64,000 bases of DNA, from positions 62,001 through 126,000 of the forward strand of contig SADC01001072.1 of NCBI GenBank assembly GCA_004194705.1, read 5' to 3'. Of the stretch, positions 55,381-64,000 are shown one piece after another. The position numbers were made by a program, and so were the translations under genes. The DNA is from Ditylenchus dipsaci (lineage: Eukaryota > Nematoda > Chromadorea > Rhabditida > Anguinidae). The notes beneath the pieces are model-generated. The model had not been told where the DNA came from. It saw only the letters and a program-made list of their open reading frames with translations, and made no database searches. How positions within the stretch are numbered: the first letter of the stretch is position 1; each line of letters starts with the position of its first letter.

Positions 55381-55390
55381 TTATTTTCAG
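55381..55390 (+). promoter_or_regulatory. candidate trans-splice acceptor before 55400 gene
   Basis: TTATTTTCAG ends ten bases before the ATG at 55400. An acceptor so close to a start, with no upstream coding exon, is typical of nematode spliced-leader sites; a 5' UTR intron is the alternative. Confidence 0.45.
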
Positions 55391-55399
55391 GTGTTTGAA

Positions 55400-56045
55400 A
55401 TGGCTTCCAAAAAAGTTCCAATTCTGAGTTTCGTTATGCTGGCTACTATATGGGTCCTGCTTTCAGCTTTCCCTCGTACAGATCCAATCGTCCGTCCGCT
55501 TTTTGGTCTTCTCTTCTACGCCGTTGATGCCAAAGCTACCAAGACGACTACAGAAGATCCTTCAAATAAGCCTGCAGAACCGAATACAGGAATGACTGGC
55601 CTGATTATAGGTTTATCTCTGATTGTCCTGATTCTGTAAGTTTTTGTTTTTCGTCTCGTACTCTCGCGCAAATTAACTAATCTGTTTAGCGTCTTAACCA
55701 TCATTGCAGTTTTTGTAAAGGGTTTGGATTCTACGATACAGAAATGTACGCTTTACCTGATAAGTTGTTTATTGTAATTCGGCTTTAGTGTATTTCCCTG
55801 CTTCTCTGATATCGTCAATATGCTGCATTATTGCTCCTTATCCACTGATGCTATTTGGTGTCAAGCTTTTGCCAGAATTCGATCTTTTAACAACAGTGTG
55901 TGTTCTGTTCAGTATGCTTCCGTGGTACCAGTGGCTCTTTGTAAGTGCATTCACTTTTAGGCTTTTATTACTGAAAAAGATTTAGGCTCTATTATTCGCT
56001 GTGGATTGGGTCAAAAAATTCGTTGCAAAGTACATGAAGGATGAG
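55400..56045 (+). CDS. multi-pass membrane protein, unidentified, 3' end open
   Basis: Exons 55400-55635, 55690-55745, 55789-55940 and 55986-56045 join in phase for 168 codons. The product starts MASKKVPILSFVMLATIWVL (signal anchor or first membrane helix), has a short Thr/Lys-rich soluble segment, then GLIIGLSLIVLILVLTIIAV, then LISSICCIIAPYPLMLFGVK and further hydrophobic stretches to LLFAVDWVKKFVAKYMKDE. Four or five helices are likely. The donor after KDE (gtatg) shows the gene continues, but no further exon was identified. No family recognised. Confidence 0.6.
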
Positions 56046-56752
56046 GTATGTATCCAGTTTTATTAACACACCTCTTCCTCCTTTTGCTAAACTTTGACGT
56101 ACATTTTTGAAAAATGGTCAAATCATGTCGGTTGACGTAACCATTCAGTCGATTTGAAATCATACAAGACCGCAAATCCGCTTTTAAAAATACCTGGAAA
56201 ACCAAAAAATCAGCCGCATAAAAGTCATAAGTTTCCTGCTTTTCCAATCTTTTTTCGGTTACTTTTGAATTTCTTCGTAAAGAGATTTACTATTATGCGG
56301 CTCCTTTTTAAAAGTAAGACGGTTTTGGATTTTTGATCAAAAACATAAGCGAAATCGTAATCCCTGCGATATTTGAAATCAGACTGCCACACTATGACGG
56401 ACAAAGACCATCCAAAAATCGAGATTAAAAAATGTCAGATCCGGCTGAGGCACGAGCTTTTTGAATAATTCTGACACCTTTTTTTGACTGTACTTCTGAG
56501 TTTTTACCTAGTTTTATTGCCACAAGGCAAAATTGAAAAGTGGGCAAATTATTTTTTGAAAATCCACCTGAAAAACTCTGATGGCACAATAAGTAATTGA
56601 ACCAACAAAACTTGGATATGATTTTGAGCCGTTAAAATTGCCACATCTAACACAGAGAATAAACTTCACCAAATCTTTCTGGTGTGCTATTCTCGAAAAA
56701 TTTAAATTTTAGGATTTTCTCTTAACCAACTGCCCTCTATCAACAACTTCAT
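56046..56752. other. no gene supported
   Basis: Between the membrane protein and the F-box/SR gene. AAATTTTAGG near 56705-56714 is a possible acceptor upstream of the ATG at 56753. Confidence 0.3.
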
Positions 56753-59260
56753 ATGCTATACATGCTAGCTGATTGGTTGCGTGTCTGTCTAGATCGATTA
56801 ACTCTAACATTTCGATGTCTGACTCCAAAATACTCTTCCAACATACCATTAGAGATGCTAGCTGATATTACTAGCTTCATACCCTACAATAATTGCGGAA
56901 TCCTTTCTCAAACATCATCAAACTTTTCTAAACTGGTGATCTGTCGTGTGAGAAGACAGAGAAAATTGGTTAACACTCGTTTTCAAAGGTTATGCAGAGC
57001 TTAATTTTGAAATTTTCAGCAGACGAAGGAGAGTGACAAGAGAAGGCTTGGAAAAGCGCATGGCAACATGAGTAGGTTCAAATTTTCAAACAATTCTCAT
57101 GGTTATAAGGGCTGTGACTACATCCTTGATTTTTCTAGTGCCTTTCCTGTGTCTTATTGTTCTATATTTTCAGCTCTTCAGTGGCTAAAAGAAAGGCTGG
57201 TAAATTTCGACTTCACGCTAGATGATGCCTCCGAGGGAACGATACTCGATCTATGTAAGAATCTTTTTCAAACGCCTTGTCCTTCATTTTATTCAACAAT
57301 TCCTCTGAATTAACAACTACTTGACTGATTTTTTTAAACACTATTTTCAGTGAATCAAATTAGTGTGACAAATCGGATCAGAAATGAGGATGTGGTTGGT
57401 TCAGTCACTGCTCTGCTCGTGGAGCGCAATATGGAGAAGCTAACTCTGATGCTTGTTAAGGACTATGCCAATTCGGTGATGCTTTGCCACTTTAATTGCT
57501 CATCGATGTTTTTATTGGTTTTTAGGTAACGCGGTGTCAGAAACAGGAGCCAGCTTCCCGAGAAGACTTGGATTTGCGATTTGAGTTGGCCGAGCGAAGA
57601 TTATGCAGGCTGGAAAAGGCACTGGGAAGGGTGGAGAAGGACCTGGGAAGGGTGGAGAAGGCACTGGGAAGGGTGGAGAAGGCGGTTGGCGCAAGGGGCT
57701 TCAGCATGGAAGATGATGTCCACAAAGATGCCAATGTCTCTGCAAATGACAATGAACGTAACTCTGCTGTAGACGACGGGATGGTTCGTGATGACAAGAA
57801 AAACTACGAAGCCACTGTAGATTTGAAAAAAGAGCACAAGCAAAGCGAAGTTGACCGTCTCGTCAGTGAAAACACATCTGCGAAAGTGGAAGAAGACAAT
57901 GTGCTTGAGGGTGAGCCATTTAATGTGCGCTGGTCATCATCCATTGTATAATATTATTTAGAGGAAGACAAAGACGATGAAGTGGAGACTTCTGATCAGG
58001 ACAAACATGTAGGTTTTTTAAGTTTTGCAGAGGGCGGCAACACGACAAACCCCCCTTTTGACAAAAGCCCCCTTAGCCCAGACAAAAAAATTTTGTGGGC
58101 CGACTTTTTGATTACGCATCGAGCTGATTTTTTCAGGATCAGTAAAACTGGCCGAGAAGAACTGATCCTGAAAAAATCAGCTCGATGCGCAACCAAAATG
58201 TGGGCTCACAAAACTTTTGTCCGAGCTACAAAAGCCCTTAAAAAGGGCTTTTGTTTTTAATTGGTCAAATTAAAAATAAATCATACTTTCTTAAGTGAAA
58301 TTTTGTAGGGAATTCGGATTTGTATGACCTAAATTACGAATCCCGAAAATTTTTTTTTACATCGCATTGAAGTCTATGGTCCCTACCCAAAATTATACGC
58401 TGAATGAATATCCTTCTTCTTTATTCGTCTACTTCATAAGTTGAATTACTAAAATTTAGGTGTTGGCTAATGCTATTGATGCCGAAGATGCTATCCATGA
58501 CCTCAATCCAAAAGAGTTGTGTGGCCCACAGGTTGCAGTCGAAGCTTCTAATCGTGGTTCTGGCAGTCATGGCGGAATATCTGATGGTGAGCCTTCCTAT
58601 CAAAGGAGTCGTAGCTTTGACAGAGCGGAAACGTAAGCGCTTTTTGTTATTGTTCACTTTTTATGTCGGCTTGTTTAGTTCGCGCTTTCCTCCATCGCGA
58701 AAAACGAAGTATTGCTTGATTGTAGAGAATTTGTCTAGTCGTTGTTCGGGGCAGGTAGTCTTACACCGTGGACTATTCAGTTGCTTCAACTTTTCTGTTG
58801 GTTTAGGATCTCAAGGACATGGTTCGCAACACTGCTGAAGCCACTTATGCTGATGCTCACAAGGAGAAGATGAATACTGCGTAGGTTTTCAGTTAGCAAT
58901 CGGTCTAGAGTAACAGAGTCTCTGTTTTCAGTTTGCTCTGCTTTGAGTCGCACAGTGATTTGAAGCGTGCCATGAACAAGTATCAGGGAGAAGAGATCAA
59001 TGGTCGCAAGATTAAGCTTATTGATGACACTTGTGGCAGCGGGTACTCTTTTTTCTTTTCGTGGGTCTTCATAACCAACCAATCATTTTAGTCGCTCTGG
59101 AAGTCGCTCTCCTTCTACTCCTCGCACTCGTCGTCGTCGTTCTTGCAGCCGCTTTCGTTCTCCACTGCGTGTTCGTCATTCTTTCTCTGGTTCTCGTAGT
59201 CGCTCTCCGTTGATTAGAGATAAGAGTGGATCGTGCAGTCCTAATTCAGATCGTCGTTGA
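56753..59260 (+). CDS. F-box / coiled-coil / SR-type splicing factor fusion gene
   Basis: Eleven exons, all GT/AG and phase-consistent: 56753-56968, 57020-57071, 57174-57254, 57351-57475, 57526-57910, 57962-58008, 58460-58632, 58679-58754, 58807-58880, 58932-59042, 59092-59260; 1509 nt, 502 codons plus TGA. Residues ~25-70 carry an F-box-like NIPLEMLADITSFIPYNNCG. Residues ~160-290 hold a coiled coil (LDLRFELAERRLCRLEKALG) with three near-identical LGRVEK heptads, then a Lys/Glu-rich tail. From residue ~303 the SR part begins: AIDAEDAIHDLNPKELCGPQ (second half of RRM1), then KYCLIVENLSSRCSGQDLKD (RRM2 start, with the SR-typical YADAHKEK), EEINGRKIKLIDD, and an RS tail (SRSGSRSPSTPRTRRRRS). 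The first half of RRM1 is missing. SRSF4/5/6 (B52) is the nearest known family. The 451-bp intron at the junction holds a palindrome. Confidence 0.75.
58035..58258. repeat. hairpin in the fusion-gene intron
   Basis: CCCACAAAATTTT.. on one side and CTGATTTTTTCAGGATCAGT / AACTGATCCTGAAAAAATCA at the centre (near 58146); arms about 100 bases. It sits exactly between the acidic exon and the first SR exon. Confidence 0.8.
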
Positions 59261-59469
59261 TTCAAATCGTTGAAGACCTACTTTTATGCTTTATTTTTGT
59301 TGCTCAATATTGTCGTTGACTGCTGTTTGTTTCGGACTTTGATAAATTGCTGCTGGATTTTTTTTTATCTGTAGACTACGGGTGGTGCATCCACACGGTC
59401 AGATATTTCTGGCTACGCCTCTGGTGGTGGTAGATGGTAGTTTCTAGGTAGTAGCACCTAAATGGTACT

Positions 59470-59900
59470 TCAGTCCACTCTCGATATAAGCACACCCCCT
59501 CAAGTTCGTTCCCGCCTAGGGTCCGACACTTTTTTAAACCCGATTTTCGAAGTCTTTTGCCAAACCTGATTCGTCAGTCTGATCAGAAAAATCGTACAGA
59601 TTTCGATTCCACTAATCAGTTCTCGAGATAGCCACAAGTTTGCCGAAAAGACCCGCGGCTCTCGATATAAGCACACCTAATTTTTAAAAAAGCTGTGCTT
59701 ATATGGAGTAACGCGGGTCTTTTCGGCAAACTTGTGGCTATCTCGAGGACTGATTGGTGGAATCAAAATCTGTACGATTTTTCTGATCAGACTGACGAAT
59801 CAGGTTTGGCAAAAAGACTTCGAAAATCGGGTTAAAAAAAGTGTCGGACCCTAGGCGGAAACGAACTTGAGGGGGTGTACTTGTATCGAGAGTGGACTGT
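59470..59900. mobile_element. pogo-like MITE, longest copy
   Basis: CAGTCCACTCTCGATATAAG at left, TATCGAGAGTGGACTGTA at right; arms of ~200 bases contain GGGTCCGACACTTTTTTAA and inverse GTGTCGGACCCTAGGCGG. The two arms are nearly identical, so a comparatively young insertion. Confidence 0.85.
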
Positions 59901-59984
59901 ACTCAGTTGTAACTATTCAGGTTGTATATTAGATCATTTTTTGAAGTGCATCTGACCATGTTGGTAGCTAGGTCATCTGGATGT

Positions 59985-60115
59985 CCCATCCACCACCTAA
60001 ACCAAGTGGTCGTCCACTTGGATCGGAATTTTTTTAACGCTATTTGGTTCAAAACTTGCTTTCCGCATTAATTCAAGCATTCTAAAGATGGTCTGACAGT
60101 ACTGAAATTACATTT
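59985..60115. repeat. half copy of the 53085-53400 palindrome
   Basis: AAACCAAGTGGTCGTCCACT and, 100 bases on, CTAAAGATGGTCTGACAGTA match one arm of the repeat inside the 52548 element. Confidence 0.6.
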
Positions 60116-60334
60116 TGCAAGGTTTACGAAAACTTTAAAAATACTATCAAATGTTGAAACTCGTATGAATCCTGAGTTCCAACAGGAAACCAAAAATTGT
60201 TCTGGGATGCTGTGGTGTACGAACTCTTTTGTAAAAAGTTTATACAATTAAAATACGAGAAGAACAAAGCTCGGTTAAATGTTACATAGTATTGAGAACT
60301 GAATTTTGGGGACAGGTCAGTTCTAAACGGCGTC

Positions 60335-60680
60335 AGTTCGAAACGGTTTTTTCAAAAATTTTCAAACTTTTTTAAATCAAAGTTTTTATTTTAGCGAAAA
60401 AGTAATTCTGACGTTCCGTAGTAGCTTAAATTTCCTCAGGAATCCAAATCAAAAAGCAGAATTTCAAAAAAAATGCTCGTGTGTTGAGATATGACCTAAA
60501 GTTGAAAGGTGGCATATTGGCACTCCAACATCAGGTCATATCTCAGAACACAAGCATTTTTTTGAAATTCTGACATTTTAGTTACTAGGAAACGTCAGAA
60601 TTACTTTTTCGTTAAAATAAAAAGTTTGATTTGAAAAAGTTTGAAAATTTTTGAAAAAAACCGTTTCGAACTGACCGTAC
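60335..60680. repeat. palindromic element, CAGTTCGAAACGG ends
   Basis: CAGTTCGAAACGGTTTTTTC at left and AAACCGTTTCGAACTG at right; arms about 140 bases. Confidence 0.8.
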
Positions 60681-61912
60681 ACCCTGAATTTGACTCAACT
60701 ATTTTCAACTTTTTTGACTAAAATTTGGCTGTAGGTGAAAACACTCATTGAAAACACTCGCTAGACGTAAATCGAAAAATTTTAAAATTCAACAATTTTC
60801 GGATGATTTTGAGGCTATTTTGAGAATTCGTATTGTTTTGCATATTTTGAGAGTACGAACTTTGCACTACAAAGGCTGTCTACCGCGAATTCGAAAATTC
60901 GAAATTCCTAATTGCATAAATGGTGATCGTTCCTCAAAATCTAGTTTTTTTGTTATATGAAAAGCGATAAAACCAACCGCTAGCAGGATTGTTCTTGTCT
61001 TACAAGAATCGGGCCACTTGTTTGCGTCACACCCGGCTAACATTGCCCACACTTCCATCTCGCACATTGTAGGTGAGTCGGAGAGCTTTTACATAATCGA
61101 AATGGCCTGACTGATCAGTCAAATGCACTCCACCCACTAAAGCTCCGAAATAGATGGGTTCAGTGCCTCGCCACCCAATAGTCAGCCGTCAGCCGGCTGA
61201 GGACCCCACCCTGGTAAAGACTATCAATTCTTTCCTTTCTTAAACAAATTCATGCCATTGTGTAGCCAATAGCCTGAACTAATAGTTGTAGGGTAATATG
61301 CTCAAAATTTTGTATAGCTAGCACGAGAACAAAAAAATCGATCTGACTGTGTAACTCGTCTAGTGCCTTGCAGCCTTATATTCAATTTAAGATATTGCAC
61401 ACATTCTAACAAAATCTATAACAACTTGTTCACCAAAAAAAAATTTTTAGACAATCTAGCAAAGGCAATTGACCTTTTGAAAAAGTGAAAACATGACTAC
61501 CTAAGTAGTCCAATAACAAAACAGATGAGGGGATTGAAGAAATCCCTGTTCACTAGTACGTGAGCAAAATAGAGAAATTCTACACAGGTCTAGCACAATA
61601 AAGGAAATTAGTCATCCAAGCAGTTCAGAAAGGGATTTGCGAAAGCATAAAAGTTTTCCTTTCTTCTTCGCTGCGCATGCTGGGATGTGGGGTGATGGGT
61701 CATACACGAGGAGAAGATTGAGATGTTCATAGACGATGACCCTTGGGCTCTTGACTGCTGCATCAGCTCAATGGCTACTTTGTTCAATAGGATTTGCTGG
61801 TTTTTTGGTTGAAAACAATATTTTTTGGGGTTTTCGCTGTGCTGCAGTATTTATCACAAGCTGTTCAAAAAAATTAGATGAAATAAAACGCACAGTTTAC
61901 ATCGCTTAAAGC
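60681..61912. other. no gene supported
   Basis: Unassigned sequence up to the target duplication of the next MULE. Open stretch 60748-60960 is not recognised. Confidence 0.35.
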
Positions 61913-62260
61913 AGGGCTCAGGGTACAGGCCGTTTCGTCGCCAGCATTTCGTCGCCCACATTTTTCGTCGCCACAATTTTCGTCGCCAACAATTTTCGTC
62001 GCCCACAATTTTCGACGCCGGTATATTTTCGTCGCCAGCATATTTTCGTCGCCGGTATACTTTCGTCGCCACAGTTTTCGTCGCCCATATTTTTCGTCGC
62101 CCACGATTTTCGTCGCCGGCATATTTTCGTCGCCCACAATTTTCGTCGCCCACATTTTTCGTCGCCGGTATATTTTTCTCGGCACTGTTTTCTATTGATT
62201 TTACGTTTTTAGCGTCGTTACGTTTTGTGACGCTTCTTTCTCCTTTTATTTCTTTACGTT

Positions 62261-62269
62261 TTATTTCAG
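62261..62269 (+). promoter_or_regulatory. candidate trans-splice acceptor before FLYWCH gene
   Basis: TTATTTCAG ends nine bases before the ATG at 62278, inside the transposon. Confidence 0.4.
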
Positions 62270-62277
62270 GCTACAAA

Positions 62278-62697
62278 ATGAACAGCGACTTAGATAACTA
62301 CGAGGAAGCGGAGGAACTGGCGGAATCCGAGCTCAGTGAACTCAGTGATGTCGAAGTGGGGCAAAACATTGTGAGAGTGGAGCCAGAAGTCGAGCTAGAG
62401 TGGGTCAATTCTACGCGCAGTGACAAAAGCAAGCCGATTTATAATGGAGCACTTTTTAAATTCGACAAGGATTCGGTGGACAAGAAACTTTCGTTCTACA
62501 GATGCGATCAGTGGGAGTTCGGGTGCAAGATGAGACTACATCTCGTCAAGGCGACGAGAAAATTGCGTTCCGTGGTCGGTGTTCATGCCGTCCATCCTAT
62601 CTCTCCTTGGCGGCCAATTAATGCTATGGTGCGCGATGAGCAAGTTCGACTCATCACAACTTTCCCTGATATGGCACGTTTTGCTGAATCTAATTAG
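62278..62697 (+). CDS. FLYWCH zinc-finger-like protein carried by MULE
   Basis: Intact 139-codon frame, MNSDLDNYEEAEELAESELS..., with an acidic N-terminus (~45 residues) and a FLYWCH-like module: SKPIYNGALFKFDK, FYRCDQWEFGCKMRLHL and SVVGVHAVHP, giving the C-x(6)-C...H-x-H zinc pattern (YRC, FGC, GVHAVH). In MULEs such modules are the N-terminal DNA-binding part of the transposase; here it stands alone and ends in a normal stop. It may bind the element's terminal arrays. The frame is free of stops and lies centrally between the arrays, so selection or recent origin is likely. Confidence 0.8.
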   Translation: MNSDLDNYEEAEELAESELSELSDVEVGQNIVRVEPEVELEWVNSTRSDKSKPIYNGALFKFDKDSVDKKLSFYRCDQWEFGCKMRLHLVKATRKLRSVVGVHAVHPISPWRPINAMVRDEQVRLITTFPDMARFAESN

Positions 62698-63193
62698 ATA
62701 TTTGAATTTACTTTACTAATTTTATAAAAAATAAGTTTTAAAGCTATGTTTGTCTTCAAGTAATAAAAAACGAAAAATGTGGGCGACGAAAATTCTGGCG
62801 ACGAAACGGCCTGTTCACTCTCGACAGAAAAATATTTCTAAAGTAATGTTTGTCTTCAAGTAATATGTTTATTGGCGTGGATTGTGGGTGACGAAAATTG
62901 TGGGCGACGAAAATTGTGGGCGACGAAAATATACCGGCGACGAAAATATGCCGGCGACGAAAAATGTGGGCGACGAAAATATACCGGCGACGAAAATATG
63001 CCGGCGACGAAAGTATGCGGGCGACGAAAATTGTGGGCGACGAAAATTGTGGCGACGAAAATATGCCGGCGACGAAAATATACCGGCGTCGAAAATATGC
63101 CGGCGACGAAAGTATGCGGGCGACGAAAATTGTGGGCGACGAAAATTGTGGCGACGAAATGCTGGCGACGAAACGGCCTGTACCCAGGGCTCA

Positions 63194-63465
63194 CGAGTCG
63201 AAGTCATCGAAAATCAGCAAAAGTATTAAAAGAAATGTTGGTTTTTTGGGTTTTATCGTATTTTGAAACGTAGATAAATTAGCATCTTCGAACTAGAACA
63301 AGAAGGTGTCGGGACGGCCGGTGCACACCTCAGCATGGATCAAGGGATAGTAAAAAATAATCTCAAACAAAATAAAATTCCAGTTGTATATGTAAAGGTG
63401 TAGTTTAAATGAAATTCTCGGTTTACCTAATCGAATAAAGTTACAAAATCGCGTCATAAGATGGT
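63194..63465. other. short intergenic stretch, no gene
   Basis: Unassigned sequence between two FLYWCH elements. Confidence 0.3.
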
Positions 63466-64000
63466 TATGGGTATATATCTCCCCAACACTTATCTCCCCA
63501 GCATATATCTCCCCAGCATATATCTCCCCAGAATATATTCGCCAGATTTTTAATTTAGCGTGTTGGTTTGTTCTTCTGACATATTAAAGCTGTGTTTTGG
63601 TCTTTTGATATTCCGTGTCATGCACTGTACTTCCTGTGATAGGGCGGCCCCTGTAGAGCGGCCAGTCCTGACTGTGAGGACCTATAACTCAGCCCAGAAG
63701 GAACATTTTGCAAAGCCGTTTTTTGGATTTCTTAACTACCAGGAGCTCTTCCAATTCCCCTTTGGTCTTTTGGTGACATGTTCTTGAAAGCACTGGTTAT
63801 TTGTTGTCTTTCTCAGCTTCGCCTAACTAACCTCAATCTTTAAGATATTACTATGGAAATCTCAACTAAGAAAGGAAATCCAATGCCGCTTTGCCACAAA
63901 TTCTTGATGTGCAAGGACAAAATCAGCCGCGATGGTCTTCGTCAGTTTTGGGCATGCAAAGACAAGAAAAGTAGGTGCCGCGGTCGTGCAGTTTCAGCTC
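63466..64000 (+). mobile_element. FLYWCH-MULE with ATATCTCCCCAGC array, cut by window end
   Basis: GGGTATATATCTCCCCAACA begins at about 63469 and the unit ATATCTCCCCAGCAT repeats four times to 63545. A FLYWCH gene follows. The mirror array is expected beyond the window. Confidence 0.65.
63853..64000 (+). CDS. FLYWCH zinc finger protein, 3' truncated by window
   Basis: MEISTKKGNPMPLCHKFLMC then KDKISRDGLRQFWACKDKKS and RCRGRAVSA: the G..(L/P)...F....... W.C.....CRGRA signature of FLYWCH fingers. CTTTAAG ends eight bases before the ATG, another close acceptor. Probably the start of a MULE transposase whose catalytic part lies beyond the window. Confidence 0.8.
   Translation, partial: MEISTKKGNPMPLCHKFLMCKDKISRDGLRQFWACKDKKSRCRGRAVSA

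Larger units (their letters stand above)
61921..63185 (+). mobile_element. complete FLYWCH-MULE with GGCGACGAAAAT arrays, 8-bp TSD
   Basis: Termini GGGTACAGGCCGTTTCGTCG and its inverse, followed by mirror arrays of about 17-bp units (TTTTCGTCGCC(c/g)acaa or GGTATA types) at 61930-62180 and 62775-63175. TSD agggctca at 61913-61920 and 63186-63193, exact. Contains one intact gene (62278-62697). At 1265 bp with no transposase domain it is likely mobilised in trans. Confidence 0.95.

Noticed and set aside
61854..63273. Long overlapping frames rich in RRK/ATKI or RPQFSSP repeats on both strands.
   Set aside because: Products of the GGCGACGAAAAT arrays in the MULE TIRs, not genes.

Overview
This is a piece of animal nuclear DNA, AT-rich, with short spliced introns (most about 45-60 bp, GT...AG) and very dense DNA transposons. 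Several things point to a nematode-like animal, though not conclusively: tiny introns; TTTTCAG/TTTCAG-type acceptors lying 8-10 bases before start codons at 55400, 62278 and 63853, as expected for spliced-leader trans-splicing; F-box proteins; a divergent CK1-type kinase; and FLYWCH/MULE transposons. No prokaryotic, organellar or viral gene was recognised.

Layout. 1-6500: palindromic (foldback) elements and MITEs, no gene. 6552-26742: a large gene for the non-catalytic beta subunit of the Ral GTPase-activating protein (RALGAPB), its introns stuffed with transposons; a first block (6552-7430) is separated from the rest (about 12000 onward) by two MULE elements, and I cannot find the exons for roughly residues 100-570. 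A complete UBE2D-type ubiquitin-conjugating enzyme gene is nested on the minus strand in one intron (17456-18109). 26743-36160: transposons and palindromes only, plus one possible exon. 36165-37365: a decayed CK1/VRK-like kinase on the minus strand. 38255-51620: a 13.4 kb block bounded by two direct copies of one MULE-like element; inside it are an hnRNP A/B-type RNA-binding protein gene, F-box sequences, a dead hAT transposase and a tandem array of exon-like units. 55400-56045: an unrecognised membrane protein. 56753-59260: a frame-perfect 11-exon gene that joins an F-box-like N-terminus, a coiled-coil/acidic middle and most of an SR splicing factor. 61921-63185: a complete FLYWCH-carrying MULE with an 8-bp target duplication. 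63470-64000: the start of another FLYWCH element.

The main theme is a class of Mutator-like (MULE) elements whose terminal inverted repeats are built from short tandem repeats private to each element, in mirror-image arrays around a transposase remnant, a FLYWCH gene, a captured exon or nothing. Six have exact 8-10 bp target duplications visible by eye. hAT-like MITEs (8-bp duplications), pogo-like MITEs (TIR ending in TTGACTGTA) and TACCGTA-ended MITEs make up much of the rest. Several host genes show single-base frame breaks (five in RALGAPB, two or three in the hnRNP gene) while UBE2D and the F-box/SR fusion are intact; residual assembly indels or gene decay could both explain this.
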